Notes: generated by a model not told the origin, from the sequence alone. A DNA stretch of 43,307 bases from Gemmatimonadales bacterium (GCA_013820855.1 JACDHV010000003.1:1-43307); one strand, 5' to 3'; positions 1 through 10,997 are shown, counted from the first letter of the stretch. Translations and numbers: made by a program.

Positions 1-1
1 G

Positions 2-388
2 TTCACGCTCCTGCTGCTCGGCGGGTTCGCCGCGCTGGCGCTGGCGCTCACGGCGATCGGGCTCTACGGCACTACCGCCTACGGAGTGGTACAACGCACC
101 CGGGAGCTCGGCATACGGCTCGCCCTCGGTGCGACGCGTCGCGACGTTCTCTGGGGCGTCATGCGGCACGCGCTGGTGGTGCTCGGCTGCGGGATCGCGA
201 TCGGGCTGGCCGGGGCCCTGCTGCTGGCCCGGTTCCTGTCCACGCTGCTGTTCGAGGTGAGCGCGACCGACCCCGACGTCTACGCCGCGATCGCGCTCGT
301 GCTCCTCGCCGTGGGTGCGGCCGCCGGATTCCTGCCCGCGCGTCGGGCGACCCGCATCGATCCCATCGTGGCCCTGCGCTCGGAGTGA
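2..388 (+). CDS. ADOP/MacB-like ABC transporter permease (FtsX domain), C-terminal part, truncated by window start
   Basis: Open from base 2: FTLLLLGGFAALALALTAIGLYGTTAYGVVQRTRELGIRLALGA...LPARRATRIDPIVALRSE*, the typical C-terminus of ADOP-type permeases. Confidence 0.9.
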   Translation, partial: FTLLLLGGFAALALALTAIGLYGTTAYGVVQRTRELGIRLALGATRRDVLWGVMRHALVVLGCGIAIGLAGALLLARFLSTLLFEVSATDPDVYAAIALVLLAVGAAAGFLPARRATRIDPIVALRSE

Positions 389-2802
389 TCCACTCCATGG
401 CCTCGCCGTTCTCGACCCTGCGCCACGCTCTCCGCTCGCTGCGCCGCGCTCCGGCCTTCACCCTGGCCGCCGTCACCACGCTCGCGCTCGGCATCGGCGC
501 CACCACGGCGATCTTCAGCGTCGTGAGCGGTGTCCTGCTCGACCCCCTGGGCTATGCCGACGCCGATCGCCTGGTGGTCGTGTGGGGCCGCCATGCGACG
601 ATCGGACGCGAGACGGTTTCGCTGCCCGACTTCCTCGACTGGCGCAGCGAGGCGCGCTCGTTCGAGTCGCTCGCCGCGATGACGCACACCCGGTTCAATC
701 TGACCGGCTCGGGCGAGCCGGAAGTCGTGCGTGGCGGGCTCAGCACCGCGGAACTCCTCGGCGTCTTCGGTATCGTGCCATCGGTCGGACGCGGGTTTCG
801 CGAGGAGGAGGAGCGAGGCGCCGCACCGCGCGTGGCCATGCTGGGTGAAGGGTACTGGCGACGGCGGTTCGGGGGTCAGCGGGAGATCGTCGGCCGGCAG
901 ATCCTGCTGAGCGGCACTCCCCACACGGTGGTTGGCATCGTGCCCGCCGCGCTGCGCCTCGAGGAGCCGGTGGAGGTATGGACGCCGCTGGTCACCGATT
1001 CCACCCGACCTCGGCGCGCCGACTTCCTCACGGTCTTCGGCCGGTTGCATGAGGGAGCGACCGTCGAGCGGGCGCAGGAGGAGATGGCGACGATCGCCCG
1101 GCGGCTCGAGGTCCAGTATCCGGAGACCAATGCCCACTGGAGCGCGGAGGTGGTGAGTCTCCGCGAGCAGATGGTGGGCGAGTTCCGGCCGGCGCTCCTC
1201 GTCTTCATGGGCGCGGTGGGTCTCGTCCTGCTCATCACATGCGCCAACGTGGCGAACCTCATGCTCGTTCGCGTGGCCGGACGGGCGCGCGAGATCACCA
1301 TCCGCTCGGCGCTGGGAGCCTCCCGCGCCCGGCTCGCCGGCGAGCTGCTGTTGGAGTGCGTGATTCTCGCGCTCCTTGGCGGCGCACTCGGCCTCCTCCT
1401 GGCTCTCTGGGGCATCGAGGCCATGCGCTCGCTGCAGCCCGGCACCATTCCCCGAATCGACGAGATCGGCCTCGATCCGCAGGTGCTCGGGTTCGCCCTC
1501 GCCGTCTCGCTGCTCACCGGCCTGCTGTTTGGATTGGCCCCGGTGTGGCGCCTCGCGGGACGCGACCTGCAGGGAGGGCTCGGCGAAGGGAGCCGCGGCG
1601 TCGCCGGGGGCCAGGGCATTCAGCGGGCGCGGTCCGCGCTGGTGCTGGCGGAGGTGGCGCTCGCCTTCGTCCTGCTGGCCGGTGCCACGCTCCTGCTGCG
1701 GAGCTTCGACCGGCTGCAGCAGGTGGATCCGGGTTTCTCCGCCGATCACGTCCTGACCGCCCGGCTGGGCCTGCCGCGCCTGAAGTACGACGACGACGCC
1801 AAACGCATCGCCTTCGGCGAGCGGCTGCTGGCGATGGTGGCGGAGCAGCCGGGCGTCCGGTCGGTCGGGCTCGTGTCGGACGCGCCGCTCGGGGACTCCC
1901 CTCCCTATCTGAGCTTCGAGATCCAGGGGAAGGAGGCGCCCCGCGACGGATCGGTGCAGGACGCCGCGGTGTTCACGGCCACTGCGGAGTACTTCGAGAC
2001 GCTGCGCATCCCCCTCGTCGAGGGTCGGTTCTACGACCGGACCGACCGCGCGGGGAGCGAGGCCGTGGCCGTCATCAACCAGACGATGGCCCGCCGGTTC
2101 TGGGCTGCGGGGGGCGTCGTCGGCGCACGGATCACGCTGGACGACCCCAACGATCTGGAGGCGCGGTGGCTGACCGTGATCGGCGTCGCCGGCGACGTCC
2201 GCCAGGACCGCTTGAGCGAGCGGGCGTACCCCCAGATTTACCTGCCGTTCGCGCAGATGCCGACCCGCTCCATCGTGCTCGCGGTCAGGGCCGATGACCC
2301 GGCGTCGCTCACACCGGCGCTTCGCCGGTCGCTAGCCCAGCTCGATCCCGATCTCCCGCTCGCCAATGTGACCACTCTCGAGGACCGGAAGGCGGCCTCC
2401 CTCGCGCGGCCGCGGGTGAACGCAGCGGTGCTGGGAGCCTTCGCTCTCGCCGCGCTGGTGCTCGCCGCCGTCGGGATCTACGGCGTCGTCGCCTACGGCG
2501 TGGTGCAGCGTACTCGGGAGCTGGGGATCCGGATGGCGCTCGGCGCCGGCGGAGGGACGCTTCTGCGGATGGTGATCCGCCAGGGTATGGCGCCCGTGCT
2601 TGCCGGCATGGCCATCGGGCTCGCCGGAGCGCTCGCGGGCGGCCGCGTGCTTCGAAGCCTGTTGTTCGGCGTCGGCGCCGCTGATCCCGTGACCTTCATC
2701 GGCGTGACCTTCTTCCTCGTCGCGGTGGCGCTGGCGGCGATCTCTCTCCCCGCGCGTCGCGCGGCCCGGTCGGATCCGATGTCCGCGCTGAGGAACGACT
2801 GA
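385..2802 (+). CDS. ADOP family ABC transporter permease (MacB_PCD + FtsX domains)
   Basis: 805-aa ORF; LRHALRSLRRAPAFTLAAVTTLALGIGATTAIFSVV N-terminus, two FtsX regions, ends PARRAARSDPMSALRND. GTG at 385 overlaps the previous stop; ATG alternative at 397. Confidence 0.93.
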   Translation: MIHSMASPFSTLRHALRSLRRAPAFTLAAVTTLALGIGATTAIFSVVSGVLLDPLGYADADRLVVVWGRHATIGRETVSLPDFLDWRSEARSFESLAAMTHTRFNLTGSGEPEVVRGGLSTAELLGVFGIVPSVGRGFREEEERGAAPRVAMLGEGYWRRRFGGQREIVGRQILLSGTPHTVVGIVPAALRLEEPVEVWTPLVTDSTRPRRADFLTVFGRLHEGATVERAQEEMATIARRLEVQYPETNAHWSAEVVSLREQMVGEFRPALLVFMGAVGLVLLITCANVANLMLVRVAGRAREITIRSALGASRARLAGELLLECVILALLGGALGLLLALWGIEAMRSLQPGTIPRIDEIGLDPQVLGFALAVSLLTGLLFGLAPVWRLAGRDLQGGLGEGSRGVAGGQGIQRARSALVLAEVALAFVLLAGATLLLRSFDRLQQVDPGFSADHVLTARLGLPRLKYDDDAKRIAFGERLLAMVAEQPGVRSVGLVSDAPLGDSPPYLSFEIQGKEAPRDGSVQDAAVFTATAEYFETLRIPLVEGRFYDRTDRAGSEAVAVINQTMARRFWAAGGVVGARITLDDPNDLEARWLTVIGVAGDVRQDRLSERAYPQIYLPFAQMPTRSIVLAVRADDPASLTPALRRSLAQLDPDLPLANVTTLEDRKAASLARPRVNAAVLGAFALAALVLAAVGIYGVVAYGVVQRTRELGIRMALGAGGGTLLRMVIRQGMAPVLAGMAIGLAGALAGGRVLRSLLFGVGAADPVTFIGVTFFLVAVALAAISLPARRAARSDPMSALRND

Positions 2803-2804
2803 CC

Positions 2805-5232
2805 ATGGACTCGCTGGTGCAGAATCTCCGATTCGCCGTACGGTCGCTCAGGAAGAGTCCCGCCCTGACCACTTCGGTGGTCCTGACGCTGGCGCTCTGC
2901 ATCGGCGCCACGACCGCGATCTTCAGCGTGGTGCACGCGGTCCTCTTCCGCCCGCTGCCCTTCGCGAATCCGGAGGAGATCCTGCTGGTCCGGACGACGT
3001 GGAAAGACATGCCGAGCTCGTTCTCGGTCGGCAATTGGGCCGACGTGCATCGGCAGGCCACGACCTTCCAGTATCTCGTCCCCGCGCACGGCGAAAGCTT
3101 CAACCTCGCCGGCTCGGACACGCCGGAGAACGTGGACGGCGCGCGCGTGGGCGCCGACTACTTCGCCTTGCTGGGCGTTCAACCTGCGCTGGGCCGCAGC
3201 TTCCTCCCCGAAGAGGCGGCGGCCGGGCGGGCCGGCGTGGTGCTGCTGAGTGACGGGCTCTGGCGGCGGCGGTTCGGCGGAGACCCCGGCGTGGTGGGCG
3301 CCGAGATCCGGCTCGACGGCCTGCCGCACACGGTGATCGGCGTGATGCCGGCCTCCATGGATTACACCCTTCTCGATGAAGACCTCTGGGTGCCGACGGC
3401 ATTCACGCCCGGGCAGCTCGCGATGCACGACGAGCACTATCTCACGGTGTTGGCCAGGCTCCGGCCCGGGGTCGGCCTGGCACGGGCGGAGGAGGAACTG
3501 CGGACCCTGGGCCGGTGGCTGGAGACGACGTACCCCCGAGACAACCGGGACCGCGCGATCGTGATGGTCTCTCTGATGGAGGAGCTGGTGGGCGACTACC
3601 GCCCCCGGCTCTTGGTGCTGCTGGGCTCGGTGGTGTTCGTGCTGCTCATCGCCTGCGCCAACATCGCCAACCTGCTGCTCGCCCGGGGGGCCGCGCGCTC
3701 CCGGGAGACGGCGATCCGCGCGGCGATCGGAGCGGGCCGCGGCCATCTCCTCCGCGAGGCTCTCACGGAGAGCATGGTGCTCGCGGCGGCAGGCGGGCTG
3801 CTCGGGCTCCTGGCCGCGTACTGGGGTGTCGGGATGCTGACCGCGTTCGGCCCCGAGGACGTTCCGCGTCTGGCGCTCGCCCGGGTGGAGGGGCCGGTGC
3901 TCGCCTTCGCGCTCGGGCTCACCGTGCTGAGCGGACTGGTGTTCGGCCTGGCGCCCGCCTTCCGCACCGCCGCACGGCTGCCGCACGAGGCACTCAAGGA
4001 GGGCGGACGCAGCGGATCGCGCGCCGGCAGCCGGGACCGGCTCCGCAACGTGCTGGTCGTGAGCGAGATCGCACTGGCGCTGGTACTCCTCACCGGCGCC
4101 GGGCTCCTGATCCGGAGCGCGATCGCGCTCAACGGCGTTCGATCCCGGCTTCGATCCGCGTGGCGTCGTCGCGGGGCGGGTCTCCCTTCCGGCGGTGGCT
4201 TACGAGACGCCCGGGCAGGTGACCCGCGCTTTCGAGCGCATCCAGGCGGGCATCACGGCCGTGCCCGGCGTGGCGAGCGGGGCGCTGGTCTCGGCGGCGC
4301 CGCTGGAGGGTGGTGGCAGCAACGGTCTCGTGCCCGAGGGTCGTCCGATCGACATCTCCTCCTCCATCAACTCGCTCATGCGGCTGGTGACGCCGGACTA
4401 CTTCGCGACGATGCGGATCGAGCTCGTCCGCGGCCGCGGCTTCGGCCCCGACGACCGGCAGGGCGCGCCGCTGGTCATGGTGATCAACGAAACGCTGGCC
4501 CGCGAGGCCTTTCCCGGGCAGGACCCCATCGGGAAGCGGATCGCGTGCTGCGAGCCAGGGCCCGACGGCTCACCGAACTGGAAAGAGGTGGTCGGGGTGG
4601 CCAGAGACGTCCGCGCCACGGGCCTCGAGGAAGAGCCGGTGCCCGAGTTCTACCTCCCGATGGTGCAGGCGCCCGGCGCGGCGTGGAGCTGGACCGATCG
4701 GACCATGACCGTCGTGGCGCGGGCGCAGGGAGACGCGATTCCGCTCATGGCTCCGCTTCGCCGCGCCGTCGCGGAGGTCGACCCGGCGCTCCCGCTCTAC
4801 AATCTTGGCACGATGCAGGGCAGGCTGATGGATTCCCTGGCGCAGTCCCGCTTCAGCACGATGCTGCTGACGCTGTTCGGCGCGCTCGCGCTCGCCGCCG
4901 TCGGCGTGTACGGTGTCATCTCCTATGGCGTCGCCCAGCGGACCCAGGAGATCGGGATCCGGATGGCGCTCGGGGCGTGCCACGCCGACGTGCTGGCCAT
5001 GGTGGTGCGCCACGGTGCGGGGCTGGCCGGGATCGGGCTCGTCATCGGCCTGGCCGGAGCGCTCGCGCTGTCCCGGCTGGTTTCCAGCCTGCTGTTCAGG
5101 GTGAGTCCGACCGATCCGCCGACGTTCGCGGCCGGAATGGTGGTGCTGACGGCGGTCGCGGTGCTCGCGGCGGCGATTCCGGCGCGGCGGGCGGCCCGCA
5201 CAGATCCCATGGTCGCCCTGCGGAACGACTAG
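2805..5232 (+). pseudogene. ADOP family ABC transporter permease interrupted by a 1-nt frameshift near 4138
   Basis: Frame 0 encodes MDSLVQNLRFAVRSLRKSPAL...LLIRSAIALNGV; frame 1 continues DPGFDPRGVVAGRVSLPAVAYETPGQ...RTDPMVALRND*. Removing one T in ggcgttcgatccc restores NGVDPGFDP. Confidence 0.85.
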
Positions 5233-5233
5233 C

Positions 5234-5944
5234 ATGGCGCTCGCGATCGATCCGCTGATCCGCCTCGAGGGAGTCTCCAAGATCTTCCATACCGAGGAGG
5301 TGGAGACCCACGCCCTCTCAGGTGTGGACCTCGAGATCCGGGCCGGCGAGTTCGTGGCGATCGGGGGGCCCTCGGGCTGCGGCAAGACCACGCTGCTGTC
5401 CATCCTCGGCCTGCTCGATTCCCCGAGCGAAGGCAGCTACGTGCTCGCCGGCGAGCCGGTGGCGACGCTCTCGGCGGCGCAGCGGGCCCGGGTACGCAGC
5501 CGGGCCATCGGCTTCATCTTCCAGGCCTTCAATCTCATCGGCGACCTGGACGTGTTCCAGAACGTCGAGCTCCCGCTTCGATACCGGGGGATGGCCGCCG
5601 CCGAGCGGCGGGCCCTGGTGCACGAGGCGCTGGGGCGCGTCGGCCTGCTCCACCGGATCCGTCACTACCCGTCGCAGCTCTCGGGGGGACAGCAGCAACG
5701 CGTCGCCGTGGCGCGGGCGGTGGTGGGCAAGCCGCTGGTGCTCCTCGCCGACGAGCCCACCGGCAATCTCGATTCCCGGAACGGCGCGCAGGTGATGGAG
5801 CTGCTGGGCGAGCTCCACGACGACGGTGCCACGATCGCGATCGTCACCCACGACGCGCGGTACCTGAGCCGCGCCGGGCGCCATGTCTTTCTCTTCGATG
5901 GGCGGGTCGTGCCCCACTCGCCGCTCGACCGGGAGGTGGCATGA
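5234..5944 (+). CDS. ABC transporter ATP-binding protein (MacB/LolD type)
   Basis: Walker A GGPSGCGKTT, signature LSGGQQQRVAVARA, Walker B LLADEPTGNLDS, H-loop IVTHD. Confidence 0.93.
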   Translation: MALAIDPLIRLEGVSKIFHTEEVETHALSGVDLEIRAGEFVAIGGPSGCGKTTLLSILGLLDSPSEGSYVLAGEPVATLSAAQRARVRSRAIGFIFQAFNLIGDLDVFQNVELPLRYRGMAAAERRALVHEALGRVGLLHRIRHYPSQLSGGQQQRVAVARAVVGKPLVLLADEPTGNLDSRNGAQVMELLGELHDDGATIAIVTHDARYLSRAGRHVFLFDGRVVPHSPLDREVA

Positions 5945-8403
5945 TGGACGTGTTCCGGCGGGATCTTCGTTTCGCGGCACGCAGCCTGTCTCGGAGTCCG
6001 GCGTTCACGGCGATCGCCGTGCTGACGCTGGCCCTCGGCATCGGCACCAACACCGCGATCTTCAGCGTGGTGAACGCAGTACTGCTCCGGCCGCTGGCCT
6101 ACCGCGAGCCGGGGCGGCTGATCTCCATCCGGTCGGCGCTGGACGCCCGCGCGGCGCAGGGGCTCCCGTCGTCGGCGCCGGAGTATCGGGACTACCGCCG
6201 CGAGGTGCCGGCGCTCCAGGACATCGCTGCCGTCTGGCCCATCAACATCAATCTCACCGGGCACGGCGAGCCCGAGCGGATCCAGGCCGCGGTCGTCTCC
6301 ACCAACTACTTCTCGGTGCTGGGAGTGGCGCCGGTGCTGGGCAGGACGTTCGGCCCCGAGGACGACGGCGGGCGCATCGGATACGTCACGCTCATCTCCT
6401 ACGACCTCTGGCAGCGTCGCTTCGGGGGCCGCCGCGACGTGATCGGGAAGAGCGTCCGCCTGGACGACGACCCGATGACGATCATCGGGGTGATGCCGAA
6501 GGGCTTCCGCCACCCGGTGGAGAGCGGCGCGTCGCCGATGGACGTCTGGGCGCCGATCGAGCTGGCCAACACCGACTCCAACTTCATCGACTTCCGCGAC
6601 ATGCGGGTATTCGACCTCTTCGGCCGTCTCGCGCCCGGCGCGACCCTGGAGCAGGCGAGCGCGCAGTTCGAGGCGCTGCGTGGCAGGCTCGCCGAGCGCT
6701 ATCCCGACGTCTATCTCACCTCCCTCGGCTGGCGGGTGGACGTCGCGCCGCTCGCCGAACGGGTGGTCGGCGACGTGCGGCCGGCGCTGCTGGTTCTCCT
6801 CGGCGCGGTGGGATTCGTCCTGCTGATCGGCTGCGCCAACGTGGCCAACCTGCTGCTGGCGCGCGCGACGACGCGCGATCGCGAGATCGCCATCCGGACG
6901 GCGCTGGGGGGCGGGCGCTCGCGCCTCGTCCGCCAGCTCCTGACCGAGAGCCTGATGCTCGCGGCCATCGGCGGGGCACTTGGGCTCGCGCTCGCCGTCT
7001 GGGGCACCGAGGCGCTCGGCCGGCTCGCCGCCCTGCACCTGCCGCGCGCCCGGGAGATCGGCGTGGACTGGAACGTTCTTGGCTTCACCGCGGTGGTAGT
7101 CCTCGTCACCGGCATCGGGTTCGGACTCATTCCGGCCCTGCAGACCACCCGGCCGGATCTCCAATCGGTGCTCAAGGATTCCGGCCGTGGCGCGAGCGCG
7201 GGGGCGCCGCGGGCGCGCGTGCGGGGCGCGCTGGTGGTCGCAGAGGTGGCGGTCGCGCTGGTGCTGCTGACCGGGGCCGGGCTCCTGCTCAGGAGCTTCG
7301 AGCGGCTGCTCGCCGTCGAGACCGGGTTCAACCCGGACAACCTGCTGACTCTTCAGGTCTGGCTGCCGTGGCCCAATGAGGCGGAGAAGGGCCGCTATTT
7401 CACCCAGGAGCAGCGGCTCGCGTTCTACGACCGCGCCGTGGAGAAGGTCCGCCAGGTGCCCGGCGTTCGCGACGTGGCGCTCACGTCCCGACTGCCGCTT
7501 CGCGGCCGGAACAACACCCGCTTCACCATCGAAGGCAGGGCGCCGGCGGCCGACAAGCCGCCGCCGATCGCCGAGTTCCGGTCGGTCACGCCGAGCTACT
7601 TCGAGACGATGCAGATCGCGATCCTTCGCGGTGAAGGTCTCCCGGAGCTGGCGGACTCGGCCTCCGGCGGCACGGCGGTGATCAACCGCAGGATGAGCGA
7701 GAGGTACTTCCCGGACGACGACCCGATCGGGGGGCGGATTCAGATCTTCGGGCCGGAGGGCCCATGGCTCACCATCCGGGGCGTCGTGGGCGACGTTCGC
7801 CAGATCGGCCTGGACGAGCCGCCCTTCGAGGAGCTGTACGTGTCCGCGCGGTCGAACGCCGGCCAGGAGATGGCGATGATCGTCCGGACCACGGGCGATC
7901 CGGAGTCGCGCGCGGCCGCGGTGACCAACGCGGTGCGCTCCGCCGACCCGGAGCAGCCGGTCTTCGCGGTCATGTCCATGGATCGCCTCATGGCCAACGC
8001 CACGGCCGAACGGCGCTTCTCGCTGCTGCTGCTCACCCTCTTCGCCGCGATCGCACTGGTGCTCTCGGCCATCGGCATCTACGGTGTCATGGCCTACACC
8101 ACGACCCAGCGGCGTCATGAGATCGGAATCCGCCTGGCGCTGGGCGCCGGCGGCTCGGATGTGTTGCGGCTGGTGGTCGGGCAGGGGATGCGGATGGTGC
8201 TGGCCGGTCTGGCCGGCGGGCTCTTCGGGGCGTGGGCTCTGAGCCGGGTGCTCTCGAGCCAGCTCTTCGGCATCACGGCGCGGGACCCAGTGACCTTCGT
8301 GACCGTCGCCATCCTGCTCGGTGTCGTGGCCCTGGCGGCGACCTGGTTCCCTGCTCAACGGGCTACCCGGGTGGATCCCATGATCTCCTTGAGATCCGAA
8401 TGA
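5941..8403 (+). CDS. ADOP family ABC transporter permease
   Basis: 820 aa; ATG overlaps the preceding ATPase stop; ends PAQRATRVDPMISLRSE. Confidence 0.93.
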   Translation: MMDVFRRDLRFAARSLSRSPAFTAIAVLTLALGIGTNTAIFSVVNAVLLRPLAYREPGRLISIRSALDARAAQGLPSSAPEYRDYRREVPALQDIAAVWPININLTGHGEPERIQAAVVSTNYFSVLGVAPVLGRTFGPEDDGGRIGYVTLISYDLWQRRFGGRRDVIGKSVRLDDDPMTIIGVMPKGFRHPVESGASPMDVWAPIELANTDSNFIDFRDMRVFDLFGRLAPGATLEQASAQFEALRGRLAERYPDVYLTSLGWRVDVAPLAERVVGDVRPALLVLLGAVGFVLLIGCANVANLLLARATTRDREIAIRTALGGGRSRLVRQLLTESLMLAAIGGALGLALAVWGTEALGRLAALHLPRAREIGVDWNVLGFTAVVVLVTGIGFGLIPALQTTRPDLQSVLKDSGRGASAGAPRARVRGALVVAEVAVALVLLTGAGLLLRSFERLLAVETGFNPDNLLTLQVWLPWPNEAEKGRYFTQEQRLAFYDRAVEKVRQVPGVRDVALTSRLPLRGRNNTRFTIEGRAPAADKPPPIAEFRSVTPSYFETMQIAILRGEGLPELADSASGGTAVINRRMSERYFPDDDPIGGRIQIFGPEGPWLTIRGVVGDVRQIGLDEPPFEELYVSARSNAGQEMAMIVRTTGDPESRAAAVTNAVRSADPEQPVFAVMSMDRLMANATAERRFSLLLLTLFAAIALVLSAIGIYGVMAYTTTQRRHEIGIRLALGAGGSDVLRLVVGQGMRMVLAGLAGGLFGAWALSRVLSSQLFGITARDPVTFVTVAILLGVVALAATWFPAQRATRVDPMISLRSE

Positions 8404-8426
8404 GGGGGCGCGCCGATGTCCCAATG

Positions 8427-8504
8427 GTCGCCACTGCCGCTTCCCTCCTGCCCGCGCTGCGGGCGACCCACACCGACCCGATCACCGTCATCCGGAGCGA
8501 CTGA
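8427..8504 (+). pseudogene. C-terminal relic (about 25 codons) of another ADOP permease
   Basis: VATAASLLPALRATHTDPITVIRSD* aligns by eye with the family C-terminus (LACYLPARRATRVDPALTLRSE); its TGA overlaps the next gene's ATG at 8504. Confidence 0.7.
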
Positions 8505-10957
8505 TGAGCAGTCTCGGACACGACCTGCGCTTCGCCTTGCGTGCCCTGCGGCGCACATCCGGGTTCACGGTCGCCGCGGTCGCGGCACTGGCCCTCGGGA
8601 TCGGCGCGACGACCACCATCTTCACCGTGGTGAACGGCGTGCTCCTCCGGCCCCTGCGGTACGAGGCACCCGATCGCCTGGTGAACATCTGGAACGATCT
8701 GGGCGAGGGCGCGCAGTCGCTCCCCGCCGTGTCGCCGCTCGACTTCCGCGACTACAAGCAGCGGAGCCGCACCTTCGAGGACTTCGCGGCGGCCGCCGAG
8801 GGCAACGTGGCCAACCTCCGGGGCAACCTCACGGGCGAGGGCGAGCCGGAGCGGGCGGACATCGTCACGGTTACGGCCAATTTCTTCCCCCTCCTGGGCG
8901 TCAGCCCCATGCTCGGCCGCCAGTTCCTGCCCGAGGAGGAGGTGGTGAACGGACCGCACGTGGTGATGCTGAGCCACCGGCTCTGGCAGCGCCGGTTCGC
9001 CGGGGATCCGTCGCTGGTGGGGAAGACCATTCAGGTCGATGGCGTCGCCCACGAGGTGGTGGGGATCCTCCCGCGGGACTTCAGCCTCCAACTGCCCACC
9101 GAGGCGTTCCAGGTTACCGACGGCGACCTCTGGGCGCCGATCCAGTTCGACTACGGCACGCCGCTGCCGCGGAACCTGACGTTCTTCACCGTGTTCGGAC
9201 GGCTCGCCCCCGGAATGACCTTCGAGCAGGCGCAGGCCGAGATGGATCTGATCGCCGAACAGTTCCGGTCGGAGTTCAAGGAGCACGCCGCGTCGAAGCT
9301 TCGCATCCGCGCCGTGCCGCTGCACTACGACGTGGTGAAGCATGCGAGACCGGCTCTTCTCATCCTGCTCGGCGCGGTGGGAATGGTGCTGCTGATCGCG
9401 TGCGCCAATGTGGCGAACCTGCTCCTGGTGCGGGGAACGACCCGCCGCGCCGAGTTCGCGCTGCGCACGGCGCTTGGCGCGAGCCGGACGGCGCTGGTGC
9501 GTCAGGTGCTGACTGAAAGCCTGCTCCTGGCGGTGGCCGGGGGCGGGCTCGGCCTCGGCATGACCGTATCCGCGCTCGCGGTGCTCCGAAGGCTCCACCC
9601 CGCCAACCTTCCGCGACTGGCCGACGTCCAGCTCGACGCGACGGTGCTCGTCTTCACCGCGGCCGTCTGCGCGGTCACCGCGGTGCTGTTCGGCCTCGTG
9701 CCGGCGCTGCGCGCGGCGGGCACCGACCCGCAGGAGCATCTCAAGGCGGGCGGCCGAGGTGGCAGCGCCGGCGACCGCCGGGGAGCGCGGAACCTACTCA
9801 TCGTCGCCGAGGTGGCCCTGTCCGTGGTCCTGCTGGTCGGCGCCGGTCTCCTCATCCGGAGCTTTCTCGCGCTGCAGCGGGTGGACCCGGGGTACGACGC
9901 CGGCGACGTGCTGACGTTCGAGCTCTCGATGCCGTTCGGCAAGTACCCGGGAGGACCGTCGCGTCGGGCGTTCTTCCGGGATCTGACGGGACGGCTGGAG
10001 GCGCTGCCGGGTGTGAGGAGTGTCGGCAGGGTCTCCCAGCTTCCGCTCACCGGCAGCGGGCCGCTCTCGCCGTTCGCGTACGACGAGGAGACCGCGCGCA
10101 ACTTCGAAAGCGTGACCGCCGACGGGCGCAACATCTCGCCCGAGTACTTCGAGGCGATGGATGCCCAGCTCGTCGCCGGCCGCACCTTCACCTACCAGGA
10201 CTCGGCCGGCACCCCGCCGGTGATCATCGTCGACGAGACGCTGGCCCGTCTCGCGTGGCCGGGAGAGACCGCGGTCGGGAAGCAGCTGCAGCTCGCGCCG
10301 ACCGGCGAGGAGAACGCCTTCTCCGAGGTGGTGGGCGTCGTCGAGCACATGCGCCAGCACGACCTCACCCGCGACATTCTCCACCAGATCTACTACCCGA
10401 TCGGTCAGGGCACGCCGACGACGATGACCTTCGTCGTGGAGACCGCGATGGACCCCGCCAGCCTGATCCCGGTGGTGCGCCGGACGGTGGAGTCCATGGA
10501 CCCGGACCTGCCGGTGAGCCGCCTCGCGCCGATGAGCGAGTATCTCTCCGAAGGCCGTGCGCAGGCGCGGTTCAGCCTGGTGCTCATGTCGGCTCTCGGT
10601 GGGGTGGCGCTCCTGCTCACGGCCGTGGGCGTCTTCGGCGTCATCTCGTACTCCGTGAGTCAGCGGACGCGCGAGTTCGGCATACGGCTGGCGCTCGGCG
10701 AGGATCCGCGGCACACCAGGCTGAGCGTGGTACGCGGCGGGATGCGCCTGGTGCTGCTGAGCATCGGCATCGGGCTGGTGGGCTCGCTGGCCGTCACCCG
10801 GCTGATCGCGGGGCTGCTCTACGAGGTGCGGCCCGCCGATCCGGTGACCTTCGCCGGGATCGGCCTGCTGCTCGCGCTGGTGGCGCTGCTCGCCTGCTAC
10901 CTGCCGGCTCGGCGCGCGACCCGCGTGGACCCCGCGCTGACGCTCCGGAGCGAATGA
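8504..10957 (+). CDS. ADOP family ABC transporter permease
   Basis: 817 aa; same N- and C-terminal signatures as its neighbours. Confidence 0.93.
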   Translation: MSSLGHDLRFALRALRRTSGFTVAAVAALALGIGATTTIFTVVNGVLLRPLRYEAPDRLVNIWNDLGEGAQSLPAVSPLDFRDYKQRSRTFEDFAAAAEGNVANLRGNLTGEGEPERADIVTVTANFFPLLGVSPMLGRQFLPEEEVVNGPHVVMLSHRLWQRRFAGDPSLVGKTIQVDGVAHEVVGILPRDFSLQLPTEAFQVTDGDLWAPIQFDYGTPLPRNLTFFTVFGRLAPGMTFEQAQAEMDLIAEQFRSEFKEHAASKLRIRAVPLHYDVVKHARPALLILLGAVGMVLLIACANVANLLLVRGTTRRAEFALRTALGASRTALVRQVLTESLLLAVAGGGLGLGMTVSALAVLRRLHPANLPRLADVQLDATVLVFTAAVCAVTAVLFGLVPALRAAGTDPQEHLKAGGRGGSAGDRRGARNLLIVAEVALSVVLLVGAGLLIRSFLALQRVDPGYDAGDVLTFELSMPFGKYPGGPSRRAFFRDLTGRLEALPGVRSVGRVSQLPLTGSGPLSPFAYDEETARNFESVTADGRNISPEYFEAMDAQLVAGRTFTYQDSAGTPPVIIVDETLARLAWPGETAVGKQLQLAPTGEENAFSEVVGVVEHMRQHDLTRDILHQIYYPIGQGTPTTMTFVVETAMDPASLIPVVRRTVESMDPDLPVSRLAPMSEYLSEGRAQARFSLVLMSALGGVALLLTAVGVFGVISYSVSQRTREFGIRLALGEDPRHTRLSVVRGGMRLVLLSIGIGLVGSLAVTRLIAGLLYEVRPADPVTFAGIGLLLALVALLACYLPARRATRVDPALTLRSE

Positions 10958-10997
10958 GCCCGCCCCTCTGAAGCGCGTCATGTGGGAGCCGATCCCT

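Noticed and set aside
280-1749. Long minus-strand ORF (489 aa) opposite a permease; likewise 2493-3986, 5665-8424, 8363-9739, 9794-11743 and 11802-13448
   Set aside because: GC-rich shadow ORFs antisense to well-supported genes; translations are low-complexity R/H/E/Q-rich with no recognisable family.
4800-4860. tggcacg / tggcgcag sequences resembling sigma-54 -24 elements
   Set aside because: No matching -12 TTGC element at correct spacing, and inside a coding region.
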